Below, in pieces: positions 54,265 through 62,907 of a stretch of DNA of 63,033 bases. Position numbers and translations under genes: made by a program. The number at the start of each line of letters is the position of its first letter. The first letter of the stretch is position 1. The notes beneath the pieces were generated by a model. It saw only the letters and a list, made by a program, of their open reading frames with translations. It ran no database searches and was not told the DNA's origin. Origin of the DNA: Rothia nasimurium (GTDB lineage Bacteria > Actinomycetota > Actinomycetes > Actinomycetales > Micrococcaceae); assembly GCF_928382285.1 (NCBI RefSeq), contig NZ_CAKMSS010000011.1:1-63033 (forward strand). The letters are read 5' to 3'.

Positions 54265-54317
54265 CGCCCACCAGGCTGTTAACAACAGCCCGAACAGAGC
54301 ACGACAGAACGACCGCC

Positions 54318-54641
54318 ATGACTGCTACAGCCTTCACCCAGAACACCGCCACCCTGGTCCCGGCCCACTGGCCCGGCATCAGCCTGGACGAGCTGAACGC
54401 CAAAGCAGCCATGCAGACCCGCGTTGACCGCAAGTGCATCGTCGACGGCCTCTACGCCCGCACCGACCTGACCCTGGCCGGTGAAGGTACCCTGAATGTC
54501 ACCGGTAACTACGGCGACGGCATCGCCAGCGGCGACGGCCTCACCATCAGCGTCAACGGCTCAGAGGCCGGTACCGCTACCGCAACCTCCGGTGCTGCCG
54601 CGGGTGGCATGGGTGGTATGGCACCCGGCGGCCGCTCCTAA
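54318..54641 (+). pseudogene. Chimera: VTC polyphosphate-polymerase start joined to a carbohydrate-binding-domain end
   Basis: It has 107 residues. Residues 1-42 (AHWPGISLDELNAKAAMQTRVDRKCIV) match the start of VTC-domain proteins, where RVDRKY is the conserved strand. After about residue 43 the chain changes to YARTDLTLAGEGTLNVTGNYGDGIASGDGLTI, the repeat pattern of DUF4353-type secreted carbohydrate-binding proteins, ending with a Gly/Met-rich tail. The full VTC domain (about 250 residues) and signal peptide are missing, so an in-frame deletion joined two neighbouring genes. Function is doubtful; it may still be made. Confidence 0.55.
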
Positions 54642-54705
54642 AGCCCCATAGACTCAGCCGGCGATAACGACACTCGCAGCCTAGAACTTCGCCGGCTGCC
54701 TTACC

Positions 54706-54750
54706 GCTCCGCGTCACCTCTTTCTGGTCGGGTGACGCGGAGCTTCTCTT
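54706..54750 (+). terminator. Terminator after the VTC chimera
   Basis: GCTCCGCGTCACC pairs with GGGTGACGCGGAGC around eleven bases, followed by TTCTCTTT. Confidence 0.85.
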
Positions 54751-54958
54751 TGCCAGGAGGGGAGCTATATGAAATAAAACGACCGTTCTCTATATTTTTG
54801 TGGTTTTTAGCAGTTTCTTACATCTCATGTGGCGAACAGGCAAGCAAAGACGCGCAAAAACATGTACCCTTAGATACAGAAAAGACTGAAAGTTTTTCTG
54901 GCACACCCCTGCGCGCACGCGGGTGGCCAGATACGAGCGATAAAGAGGGGGTCTCGCC

Positions 54959-55165
54959 ATGGGGCGCGGCCGTCAGAAGGCTAAAGCAACTCGGCAGGCT
55001 CGGGAGATGAAGTACTTCAGCCCCGACACCGACTACACTGCACTCGAACGCGAACTGAGCAAGAGCACCAGCTCTCAGCCTAAGACGTCTGGTTATCAGT
55101 ACGATGACGAGGACGACTACGCAGAATACGCAGATAAGTACGCCGACGATTATCAGGAGAAGTAA
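54959..55165 (+). CDS. DUF3073 protein
   Basis: It has 68 residues. The opening MGRGRQKAKATRQAREMKYFSPDTDY is the DUF3073 hallmark: a basic start followed by an acidic, Tyr/Asp-rich tail (YDDEDDYAEYADKYADDY). It is an actinobacterial family of unknown role and normally about 60-70 residues. The ATG at 54959 comes after GAGGGGG. A hairpin (55167-55190) follows. Confidence 0.88.
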   Translation: MGRGRQKAKATRQAREMKYFSPDTDYTALERELSKSTSSQPKTSGYQYDDEDDYAEYADKYADDYQEK

Positions 55166-55166
55166 C

Positions 55167-55240
55167 CCGCGTAGTACCACGCGGGTTCTTCCCGTCTCTT
55201 TTTCTAGCCCGCTACCGCCCGCCGGTGGCGGGCTTTTGTA
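55167..55240. terminator. Two hairpins after the DUF3073 gene
   Basis: ACCCGCGT/ACGCGGGT (55167-55188) followed by TTCTTCCCGTCTCTTTTT, then AGCCCGC...GCGGGCT (55206-55234) followed by TTTG. Confidence 0.75.
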
Positions 55241-55247
55241 TGGGCGG

Positions 55248-55365
55248 GGGCGCAACATGTTGTGGCTACCGCCAAATGTGGCAGTGGCGTCGCCACATTT
55301 GGCGGTCAGTGCCACAGTTAGAAAAGGGTTAGCGGTGTAGGCGCGGACGTCCGTGCTCGGCTAGG
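55248..55365. repeat. 118-bp direct repeat, copy A
   Basis: It matches 56472-56589 over 118 bases with about five substitutions and no gap. Inside it, ACCGCCAAATGTGGC and GCCACATTTGGCGGT form perfect 15-bp arms around nine bases. It ends near GCGGACGTCCGT. The two copies flank the AbiEi/DUF559-type gene. Confidence 0.9.
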
Positions 55366-55567
55366 CGCGTCGCGCAGAGTCGTCTGTCTTCGCGGCTCCT
55401 GGAGCAGCGCCGATACTTGCAAAGCTGTCAAGCCCTGTGGACGATTCTTAACACATAGCGAGGCCGCTACGACATACAGGCTGATAAGAGCAAAAAATAG
55501 CTGAAGTTATCCACAGATTTACCGCCCCCTCTAGAAAACGCGAGGTCTGGTGGTCAAGGTAGTGGGT
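55366..55567. other. Upstream region of the second AbiEi/DUF559 gene
   Basis: Together with the terminator and repeat A this makes a gap of about 400 bases. No gene is seen. The last 60 bases should hold the promoter, and AAGGTAG serves as a ribosome site for the ATG at 55568. Confidence 0.4.
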
Positions 55568-56464
55568 ATGAGCAGGATATACGATCAGATCAAAACCTCA
55601 TCGGAGCTGAAAGACGAAGGTATCAGCTCGTCCGAAATTTCTCGGCGGTGTCGACGGGGTCTACTGTATAAGATCGCGACCAATGCTTACACGCCGGTGC
55701 AGACGTGGCAGAGCTGGGACGGCCGTCACCGGTTTATGGCTCAGCATGTGGCGTTTATGAAGACGCACCCTCAGTATGTGCTGAGTCATTCATCTGCAGC
55801 TCTTTGGTGGGGAGCACCTTTATTAGAAGCACCCGCGAAAATGTGGGTGAGCAGCGCTTCTTCTGCTGTGCGGTCAAAACCGGGTGTACATGTGAGTAGG
55901 TCGCGCAAAGAGATCTGTGACCAGGCAGTACTGAATCAGGGGCTAGCTGTGACTACGCCTCTTCAGACGATACTTGACTGCTGCCAGAGTCTTCCTTTTT
56001 TGAGTGCTTTGTGCGTTGCGGACTATTTTCTGCACCACCGTTTGGTGCCAGCTGCCGAGCTGCGGAGTGCCCTGCTCAAAAGCAGCGGTAGGTATTCGAA
56101 ACAGCGTCAAAAGATAGCTGAGTATATGAGCGAAAAATCTGAGTCGCCTGCAGAGACGGTTGCACGGTATCTGGTGATGTCGTGGGGCCTGTCTCGGCCT
56201 GAGGAACAGAAAGTTATTTGGGTGGGGCAGCGGTACTATCGTCCTGATTTTTTGTGGGAGGATGCCAAGGTCATCCTGGAGGTCGATGGAGACGTGAAGT
56301 ACTCGGGAGCTTATGGGCAGCCGGATCATGTGCTTCAGAAGGAGGTTATTCGTCAGCGTGACCTTGAGCTACGAGGCTATCGTTTTGTGCGTGTTAGGTG
56401 GAGCGACCTGATGAATAACCCTGAGCTTGTGCGAAAGAACCTGGTGGACAAGGGCGTCCGCTGA
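55568..56464 (+). CDS. AbiEi-type/DUF559 nuclease-like protein, second copy
   Basis: It has 298 residues and is a paralogue of 33772. Winged-helix start (KDEGISSSEISRRCRRGLLYKIATNAYTP), then VLSHSSAALWWGAPLLEAP, ADYFLHHRLVPAAELRSALL, and the PD-(D/E)XK end YYRPDFLWEDAKVILEVDGDVKYSGAYG...RQRDLELRGYRFVRVRWSDL. The alignment with the other copy is obvious over the last 150 residues. Third positions are richer in T and A than in core genes. It lies between two 118-bp direct repeats and the right repeat begins 7 bases after its stop. No toxin partner is adjacent. Function is not known. Confidence 0.7.
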   Translation: MSRIYDQIKTSSELKDEGISSSEISRRCRRGLLYKIATNAYTPVQTWQSWDGRHRFMAQHVAFMKTHPQYVLSHSSAALWWGAPLLEAPAKMWVSSASSAVRSKPGVHVSRSRKEICDQAVLNQGLAVTTPLQTILDCCQSLPFLSALCVADYFLHHRLVPAAELRSALLKSSGRYSKQRQKIAEYMSEKSESPAETVARYLVMSWGLSRPEEQKVIWVGQRYYRPDFLWEDAKVILEVDGDVKYSGAYGQPDHVLQKEVIRQRDLELRGYRFVRVRWSDLMNNPELVRKNLVDKGVR

Positions 56465-56471
56465 AGGGCGT

Positions 56472-56589
56472 GGGCGCAACATGTTGTGGCTACCGCCAAA
56501 TGTGGCGGTGGCGTTGCCACACTTGGCGGTCAGCGCCACAGTTAGAAAAGGGTTAGCGGTGTAGGCGCGGACGTCCGCGCTCGGCTAGG
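56472..56589. repeat. 118-bp direct repeat, copy B
   Basis: Same direction as copy A, about 96% identical. Its internal hairpin has one mismatch (ACACTTGG against CCAAATGT). Confidence 0.9.
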
Positions 56590-56666
56590 TGCGCTCGGTT
56601 GCAGTCACAGCTGGGGCATAGGTTAGACAAGCCTTCGTCATGGGTTAGCCACCCATAGTTGAAGGT

Positions 56667-56996
56667 ATGAACAACAGCGCAGACCAGAACATCGAACAGA
56701 ACCCGCAGCAGACCCAGGCAGAGCAGAAGACCAGCTATGCCAAATCCAAAACCACTCGGCGTACCGCCCTCATCGGCGGCCTGGGCCTCTTGGGTACCGC
56801 AGGCCTGGGCGGCGGCTGGGCCTACAACCGCTACCTGCGTGACCACACTGAAATCGCAGACGTAGCCGCCTACACCGCGGAGGTCAAGCTGGGCTCAGGC
56901 CAAGGCACCCGGCCCGGCGCAGAGCGGCAAGGAGCCGCCGCGAAGGGGGCTTCAGACCGCGAACCCGTGGGGCGGGCTGCCCTACCGGCTGCCTAG
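56667..56996 (+). CDS. Truncated Tat-like exported protein, possible remnant
   Basis: It has 109 residues. A polar Gln-rich start is followed by TTRRTALIGGLGLLGTAGLGGGWAYNRYL, a twin-arginine signal or anchor, then RDHTEIADVAAYTAEVKLGSG. From about residue 78 the chain turns into Arg/Gly/Ala-rich sequence (GTRPGAERQGAAAKGASD) that looks like chance reading of GC-rich DNA. It may be the 5' end of a lost secreted protein, perhaps the carbohydrate-binding protein whose 3' end is fused at 54318. This is inference from position and the matching loss. Confidence 0.45.
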   Translation: MNNSADQNIEQNPQQTQAEQKTSYAKSKTTRRTALIGGLGLLGTAGLGGGWAYNRYLRDHTEIADVAAYTAEVKLGSGQGTRPGAERQGAAAKGASDREPVGRAALPAA

Positions 56997-57128
56997 AGCC
57001 TCATCACGCCGTGACAGGGAGTAAGGATGGGGCATTAAGGACCCGCGGGTAAGACCGTCAGCAGGGGCGAGAAAGTGTAAGGTAGTAACAGCACACAATG
57101 GGTGTCGCCCTACACACTTGATACCTGC

Positions 57129-58382
57129 ATGAAGATACTGCTCATCACACACTACTACCCACCTGAGATTGGAGCTCCTCAGCGCCGCTGGTCCGCACTG
57201 GTCAAGCGCTGGCAGGCGGCTGGCCACCGGGTGACTGTGTGTTGCCCTCCTCCGCACTACCCCGATGCGGTAGCAACCGCGTCGATTCGTGAAAAGTTTA
57301 GGGGCACTCCTTGGGTTCATCAGGGTAAATACGGGGAAAGAATTATTCGGGTGCCGTATCTTCTGCACGGTGTTTCTGGTACGGCTCGAACCCTAGATCA
57401 GGTTGTCGTTGCCCTGGGCACGATGGTGGCAACAACTGTTTTGAGGTTGCAGAAATCTTCTTTTGACGTTGTCGTGGCGACGGTTCCGGGCGTTCCTAGC
57501 GCAGGTGCTGGGCTAGTCGCTAAAAAACTGCTGGGGGCTCCGCTAGTTCTCGAGATGCGGGATGCCTGGCCCGATATTGTTGCTGATCCTCAGATTCCGG
57601 TGCGCGGGATAGCACCGGTGGCGAGAGCTCGTCGGGTTTTTGCACGAGCTGTCACCAGAGCCCAGCGAAGGGCTGATGCCCTGGTGACGACAACCGAGAG
57701 CTTCGCCCAGGTGCTGCGCGGGCGGGGAATGAAGCCCGTTCACACCATCAGCAACGGTGTTGCTCCCAGCCTGTTCCATAGCGCAATCGAGCCTCTCCCC
57801 GAACGGGCGGGGGAACTACGCCTCCTCTACACCGGCACCATGGGGCGCTCACAGGGGCTGAAGGTTCTTCTCGATGCGCTTGACCTTGCGGTGAAGAAAC
57901 GCCCCGATACTAAATTTACCCTTCGTCTCATCGGCGAGGGCGCTGAACGTGACCAGCTGATTGCGTCAGCAGAATCTCGAGACCTACCGGTAGAGTTTTT
58001 GCCGTTGCAGCCGCGCTCTTCGGTGCGCAAGCACTACGAGTGGGCAGATGTTAACCATGTGTCTTTACGGCGTATTCCGGTCTTTAGCTGGACCGTACCC
58101 TCAAAACTATACGAGCTACTGACCGTGCCGCGGCTGGTCGTGGGTCTGTTTGAGGGCGAGGCCGAACGTATCTTGCGGGAGTCCGCCTCGGGTATTCATC
58201 TCGCCCCAGAATCGGCGCAAGATCTTGCCAACCTTTGGGTTGAGCTGGCTGACGACCGCTCCCGCCTACAGCCTAACGATAGTGGGCGGCAGTTCGTGCT
58301 GGAGCACTTTAACTACGATTATCTGGCGCAGAAATACCTCACTGTCTTAGAGACGGTCATTAGCAAAGAGCACAGCCGATGA
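57129..58382 (+). CDS. Glycosyltransferase, GT4 family
   Basis: It has 417 residues. The GT-B N-domain begins ILLITHYYPPEIGAPQRRWSALVKRWQAAGHRV, the usual donor of the WcaI/WbuB-like GT4 group. The C-domain shows LRLLYTGTMGRSQGLKVLLDAL, LRLIGEGAERDQLI, and KLYELLTVPRLVVG with the catalytic Glu region. It adds a sugar to a lipid-linked polysaccharide in the cytoplasm. The ATG at 57129 starts the Rossmann strand directly. The stop overlaps the next glycosyltransferase by four bases, so this is an operon. Confidence 0.88.
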   Translation: MKILLITHYYPPEIGAPQRRWSALVKRWQAAGHRVTVCCPPPHYPDAVATASIREKFRGTPWVHQGKYGERIIRVPYLLHGVSGTARTLDQVVVALGTMVATTVLRLQKSSFDVVVATVPGVPSAGAGLVAKKLLGAPLVLEMRDAWPDIVADPQIPVRGIAPVARARRVFARAVTRAQRRADALVTTTESFAQVLRGRGMKPVHTISNGVAPSLFHSAIEPLPERAGELRLLYTGTMGRSQGLKVLLDALDLAVKKRPDTKFTLRLIGEGAERDQLIASAESRDLPVEFLPLQPRSSVRKHYEWADVNHVSLRRIPVFSWTVPSKLYELLTVPRLVVGLFEGEAERILRESASGIHLAPESAQDLANLWVELADDRSRLQPNDSGRQFVLEHFNYDYLAQKYLTVLETVISKEHSR

Positions 58383-60049
58383 GAGCCCTGCATCTGCTCA
58401 GAAACGCCACTCTGGCCGCAACGGTGGTGATAGGTCTGGTACGTACCGACCCGGCTGCCTTCCTGAATCAGGTAGGGCAGCGAGCTCCAGTGGGAATTCG
58501 TGCCCACCTGGCTCCCGCCCTGGAGCGGCTATCGCCGCCGCCGGACGCTGCCCGCACGCTGTGGTCTGCAGGGCAGGTTACCGAGGCCCTGGCTTCTGCT
58601 CGAAACAAGGGCAAACGTCGTTTGACCCAAAAACTTGAAGCGGAAGCGGCGCTGCTGAGCCCGGATTTCACACTGGGACTTCCCGCCTATACGCCCACTA
58701 CCCCCGCAACGACCGACAGCCAGTCGGGGGAGGGGGCACAGACGTCCGCCCCGGAAACCGGGGGGACCCGCGTGCTGCACCTGCTCACCAACTCGCTACC
58801 CGCGACCCAGTCGGGCTACACCCTGCGCACCCACCGACTGCTGGGCGCCCTGGCACAGCGGGGCATCCAGCTAGCTGCTCATACCCGCATCGGCTACCCG
58901 GTCATGGTAGGTTCCCTGACCGCAGGTGACACTGCGCAGGTCGGCTCGGTGACCTACCGCCGCTACCTCCCCTGGAAGCTCGCTTCAACCACCACAGCGC
59001 GTCTGGAGCAGTGGGCTACCCACCTTGCCCGAACCTACGACAGCCAGCCGCCCCAGCTGATTCACACCACCACCCACTTCCACAACGCACTCGTGGCGCA
59101 GGCGCTCGCGGAGCGTTGGGGGGTGCCTTGGATCTATGAGGTGCGCGGTGTGCTTGAAGAAACCTGGTTGTCGAAGCAGCCGGAGCATCTGCAGGTAGCT
59201 GCCGCCCAGAGCGAGCGTTTTCTTTTAACCCGGTCACGCGAAACGCAGATGATGGGGGCAGCGAGCCATGTGCTCACCCTGTCGGAGACCATGAAGACAA
59301 GCCTGATAGCGCGCGGCATCCCCGAGAACCGGATTACTGTGGTGCCCAACAGCGTAGATTCCTCTCTGCTGGAGCAGCGCCTTAGCCCCCGCGAGGCAAG
59401 GGCTCAGCTGGGGCTGCCCGAGGGCGGGTTTTGGTTCGGGTCGGTGAGCTCGCTGGTACCCTATGAGGGGTTCGAAACCCTCTTGCAGGCTCTTGCCTTG
59501 CTTCGTGCTCAGGACGTGGACGCCCGTGTGCTTCTTGCCGGCGACGGCACCGATAGGGTTCGCCTTGAGAAACTAGCTCACTCACTGGGCATTGCTGACT
59601 TCGTGGTGTTTTTGGGCCGGATTGCGCCTGAACTGACGCCGGTTGCGCATCAGGCTCTAGATGTTTTTGTTGTACCCCGTACCAACGATGAGGTGTGCCG
59701 CACCGTCACCCCCCTTAAACCTATCGAGGCTATGGCGCTGGGGCGCCCCGTGGTGGTGAGTGACTTACCGCCCCTAGCTGATCTCGTGTGCCCTGAGGGG
59801 CCGCAGCCTGCAGGTATGGTGGGGCAGGCAGGCGACCCTGCTTCTTTTGCGGAGGTGCTGCTGTTTTTGTCGGAAAATCCGGACGCCCGCGCCCGCTTGG
59901 GGGCGCAGGGGCGGGAGTTAGCCCGGGCAAGGACCTGGGAGAAGCAGGCAGCTATTGTAGAAGAGATTTACAATGGTCTTTTGACCGATGGGGCCGGAAC
60001 GAACCGGAACCAGGGAGCACAGCCCCCAGCCCGTTCCAAGGAGAACTGA
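58379..60049 (+). CDS. Glycosyltransferase, GT4 family, with N-terminal extension
   Basis: It has 556 residues. About 130 residues precede the catalytic domain: a hydrophobic start (LRNATLAATVVIGLVR), helix-rich middle, and a Thr/Pro linker. The GT-B core starts at VLHLLTNSLPATQSGYTLRTHRLLGAL. The C-domain has FWFGSVSSLVPYEGFETLLQALALL, VLLAGDGTDRVRLEKLA, and VVPRTNDEVCRTVTPLKPIEAMALGRPVVVSDLP with the E-x7-E-like motif. Family GT4 retaining transferases build surface polysaccharides. The stop overlaps the ABC permease start by one base. Confidence 0.88.
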   Translation: MRALHLLRNATLAATVVIGLVRTDPAAFLNQVGQRAPVGIRAHLAPALERLSPPPDAARTLWSAGQVTEALASARNKGKRRLTQKLEAEAALLSPDFTLGLPAYTPTTPATTDSQSGEGAQTSAPETGGTRVLHLLTNSLPATQSGYTLRTHRLLGALAQRGIQLAAHTRIGYPVMVGSLTAGDTAQVGSVTYRRYLPWKLASTTTARLEQWATHLARTYDSQPPQLIHTTTHFHNALVAQALAERWGVPWIYEVRGVLEETWLSKQPEHLQVAAAQSERFLLTRSRETQMMGAASHVLTLSETMKTSLIARGIPENRITVVPNSVDSSLLEQRLSPREARAQLGLPEGGFWFGSVSSLVPYEGFETLLQALALLRAQDVDARVLLAGDGTDRVRLEKLAHSLGIADFVVFLGRIAPELTPVAHQALDVFVVPRTNDEVCRTVTPLKPIEAMALGRPVVVSDLPPLADLVCPEGPQPAGMVGQAGDPASFAEVLLFLSENPDARARLGAQGRELARARTWEKQAAIVEEIYNGLLTDGAGTNRNQGAQPPARSKEN

Positions 60050-60948
60050 TGCCCAACTATAACCGTGGCACTCTGGAAATGAATAGCCAGTACAGCCACT
60101 ATCAGGGACTCGTGACCCGTGGAAAACTACGACCTGTGGGAGTGCGCGGTAACTACCGCCTGTACCTGCAGCGTCTGTGGAAGTACCGGGCATTCATGTG
60201 GCACCAGTCCCTCTATAAGGTGTTTGCGAGCAACAGCGATAATCGGTTGGGGTCTCTGTGGCTTTTTCTCAAGCCTCTTATGGACGTCATTTTCTATTGG
60301 GTGCTCTTCGGGCTAGTACTGCGCGTTGACCGCGGTATGGAGAATTTTCCGGCTTTCTTGATTGTCGGTATTCTTATGTTTCAGTTCACCGCACAGTCTA
60401 TTAACTCTGCTGCATCAGTGATGAAACAGAACAAGAGCCTGATTCAGGGCTTTAATTTTCCACGTGCGCTCCCGCCGGTTGCCCTTGCTCTAAAGAACAC
60501 ACTGGAAGCCTTACCGATGATTGCGGTGATGCTGGTGGGGATTATCGTTATACCTCCGCATGTGACGGTATCGTGGACCTGGATTCTGGTGGTGCCGATA
60601 TTCCTACTTCAGATCCTGTTTAATACCGGCTTGATATTACTCATTGCTCGGATTGGGTACTTCTTCCCAGATACCACCGCACTTTTTTCTTTTACTACCC
60701 GCATCCTCATGTTTGGGTCCGGGGTTATCTTCCCCATCGAGCGGTTTATTAATCATCCAACAGCACTTCTTGTCATTGAATCTAATCCGCTATTTATCGT
60801 GCTCAATATGTACCGGGAGGTACTGGTTGAAGGTACAGTTCCCGGTGCATATGAGTGGCTGCTGATGGTGCTTTGGGTAATTCTTCTGCTGCTTGTTGGG
60901 TTTGTATTTTTTGTAGATGCGGAGGAGCGCTATGGTTCAGTTTCCTAG
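60049..60948 (+). CDS. ABC-2 type polysaccharide exporter permease (TagG/Wzm-like)
   Basis: It has 299 residues with six membrane helices: LGSLWLFLKPLMDVIFYWVLFGLVL, FLIVGILMFQFTAQS, LPMIAVMLVGIIVIPP, LVVPIFLLQILFNTGLILLIARIGYFF, and two late ones. The SLIQGFNFPRALPPVALALKN and RILMFGSGVIFPIERF stretches are typical of teichoic-acid and O-antigen exporters. It pairs with the ATPase at 60932, which begins inside its last codons. Confidence 0.9.
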   Translation: MPNYNRGTLEMNSQYSHYQGLVTRGKLRPVGVRGNYRLYLQRLWKYRAFMWHQSLYKVFASNSDNRLGSLWLFLKPLMDVIFYWVLFGLVLRVDRGMENFPAFLIVGILMFQFTAQSINSAASVMKQNKSLIQGFNFPRALPPVALALKNTLEALPMIAVMLVGIIVIPPHVTVSWTWILVVPIFLLQILFNTGLILLIARIGYFFPDTTALFSFTTRILMFGSGVIFPIERFINHPTALLVIESNPLFIVLNMYREVLVEGTVPGAYEWLLMVLWVILLLLVGFVFFVDAEERYGSVS

Positions 60949-61756
60949 TGAAGGTACCCCGCAAAAACAGCTCAACGTGCTGGTTGATGATGTGTACGTT
61001 GAGTACACTACTCGATTCAAAACTGGTAGGTTTAGCCGCCAAAAGAAGCAGGTGAAAGCTCTGAGCGGTGTTTCCTTTGCAGCGTTTGAGGGGGAATTTA
61101 TAGGTCTGGTAGGTAGAAATGGAGCTGGTAAGTCTACTCTCTTGCGTGTAATCGCCGGCTTACAGACGCCAACTAAGGGGCAGGTGCTAGCATCTGAGCA
61201 GCCCACGCTGATTGGTATTTCTGCGGCTCTAAATCCCACGATGTCTGGGGACGACAACATTACTTTGGGCTGTTTGGCTATGGGCATGAGTATTGGTGAG
61301 GTTGAGGCCGCCCGCCCCGGGGTGATTGAGTTGGCTGGTATTGGGGATGCTGTTTATCGCCCTATGAACACTTACTCGGCGGGCATGGGGGCACGCCTAA
61401 GGTTTGCAATATCGATGGCTGCTCGACCCCAGATTATGCTGATCGACGAGGCCCTGAGCGCGGGCGATGCTGCTTTTGCTGACCGGGCTAAAAAGGCTAT
61501 GGACGGTCTGCTGGATCAGGCAGGTACTGTTTTTCTGGTGTCACACGCTGCTCAAACTGTGGAAGAGATGTGCACCCGGGCTCTGTGGATCGATGAGGGC
61601 GAGCTGATTATGGACGGCGACGCGCGTGCAGTTGCGCGCAAATATCGGTGGTATGCCCATGTTCTCTCGCAAGGTGATGATAAGAAAGCTGCTGGGTTAT
61701 TGGAAGACGCAAAAAAGTTGGGGGCAACCGGGTATATCGTTGATGATGCTCAGTAG
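60932..61756 (+). CDS. ABC polysaccharide exporter ATPase (TagH/Wzt-like)
   Basis: It has 274 residues. Walker A is GLVGRNGAGKSTLLRVIAG, the signature is YSAGMGARLRFAIS (typical for this class in place of LSGGQ), Walker B is IMLIDEALSAGD, and the H-loop is VFLVSHAAQTV. The helical insert QPTLIGISAALNPTMSGDDNI marks the TagH/RfbB group. There is no long C-terminal sugar-binding domain, so polymer length is not sensed as in some Wzt proteins. The ATG at 60932 sits behind GGAGGAG within the permease end, so coupling is tight. Confidence 0.92.
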   Translation: MVQFPSEGTPQKQLNVLVDDVYVEYTTRFKTGRFSRQKKQVKALSGVSFAAFEGEFIGLVGRNGAGKSTLLRVIAGLQTPTKGQVLASEQPTLIGISAALNPTMSGDDNITLGCLAMGMSIGEVEAARPGVIELAGIGDAVYRPMNTYSAGMGARLRFAISMAARPQIMLIDEALSAGDAAFADRAKKAMDGLLDQAGTVFLVSHAAQTVEEMCTRALWIDEGELIMDGDARAVARKYRWYAHVLSQGDDKKAAGLLEDAKKLGATGYIVDDAQ

Positions 61757-61872
61757 GTGTTAAGTTCTTCGTAAACGATTGTCTTAGTGAAGGGGTGTAG
61801 GCATAATGCCGACTGGCTACCTTTAGAATATGAAAGACACACATATTTGCTTTTATCCCCCACGAGGTCTTC

Positions 61873-62907
61873 ATGTTCAAGATTATGACCGTTTATGGCA
61901 CACGGCCTGAGGCTATCAAGGTTGCCCCAATCATCAAGGCGCTGGAGGCATCTGAGAAGTTTGAGTCGATTGCTGTGGTAACCGGGCAACATCGGGAGAT
62001 GCTGGATCAGGTCAACGGGCTGTTCGGTATCGAACCCGTTGAGGATCTCAACATTATGTCTGCTGGCCAGAGCCTTAACGGCATCGTGGCTAAGGTGATT
62101 AGTGGTGTTGACGCTATTTACGAGAAGTATGCCCCTGATGCGGTGATTGTGCAGGGTGATACCTCAACGGTGATGGGTGCCGCTGTGGCTGCCTTTAATC
62201 GGCAGATCCCGGTCATTCACCTTGAAGCTGGTCTGCGCTCGGGCGATATTAACTCTCCTTTCCCTGAAGAAGCTAATCGAAAGCTGACGAGTCAGATCGC
62301 TGCCCTCCATCTTGCTCCTACAGCTGACTCAAAAGCCAACCTACTGCGAGAGGGCGTTAACGAGGCCGATATCGTAGTAACCGGTAACTCGGTGATTGAC
62401 GCCTTGCTGACCACGGTTGAGAAGACTGTTGAGTTTGAGGACGCCGCGGTGCAGCAAGTGGTTGAGAGCGGCTCCCCGATGGTTCTGGTGACCACTCATC
62501 GCCGGGAGAACTGGGGTGAGCCTATGGAACGTATCGGTAAAGCTGTGGCTGAGCTGGCGCGTAAGTTCCCTGACTTCACTTTTGTTTTCCCCGCCCATAA
62601 GAACCCGCTGGTGCGTGAGGCTGTTCTTCCTTCGCTTGAGGGCCTGACAAACGTTGTAGTAACGGAGCCTCTTGCCTACGCTGAGTTTACTCACGTCATG
62701 AAGGCCGCCCATCTGGTGCTGACTGACTCAGGTGGGGTGCAGGAGGAAGCTCCGAGCTTGGGAAAGCCGGTACTGGTACTTCGTGAGAATACTGAGCGCC
62801 CTGAGGCTGTGGAGGCCGGTACTGTGCGTCTGATTGGCACTGAACTGGAGCGGATTGTGGATGAGGTCTCTGCTCTGATTGAGAATGATGAACATTATGC
62901 GTCTATG
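61873..62907 (+). pseudogene. wecB: UDP-GlcNAc 2-epimerase (non-hydrolysing), 3' end lost
   Basis: About 345 native residues convert UDP-GlcNAc to UDP-ManNAc. The start MFKIMTVYGTRPEAIKVAPIIKAL, VTGQHREMLD, VIVQGDTSTVMGAA, HLEAGLRSGDINSPFPEEANR, TTHRRENWG, PAHKNPLVREAV and TDSGGVQEEAPSLGKPVLVLRENTERPEAVEAG are all intact. After HYASM the frame changes to 19 foreign residues and stops at 62967. The usual end, an NPYGDG loop and last helix, is missing. The join at about 62908 begins GGCTTATTCAAAAATCC, which looks like an insertion-sequence end. Confidence 0.85.

Noticed and set aside
54732..55010. 92-codon plus-strand frame
   Set aside because: It starts in a terminator tail and overlaps the DUF3073 start. 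The region is more likely the promoter of that gene.
54818..55315. Minus-strand frame with an apparent membrane helix
   Set aside because: Overlaps the DUF3073 gene and two terminators. The helix arises from reading the acidic Asp/Tyr tail backwards.
56620..56640. Iron-box-like AGGTTAGACAAGCCT upstream of 56667
   Set aside because: Only about 13 of 19 matches by eye, and the gene behind it is a probable remnant; too weak to list as a site.
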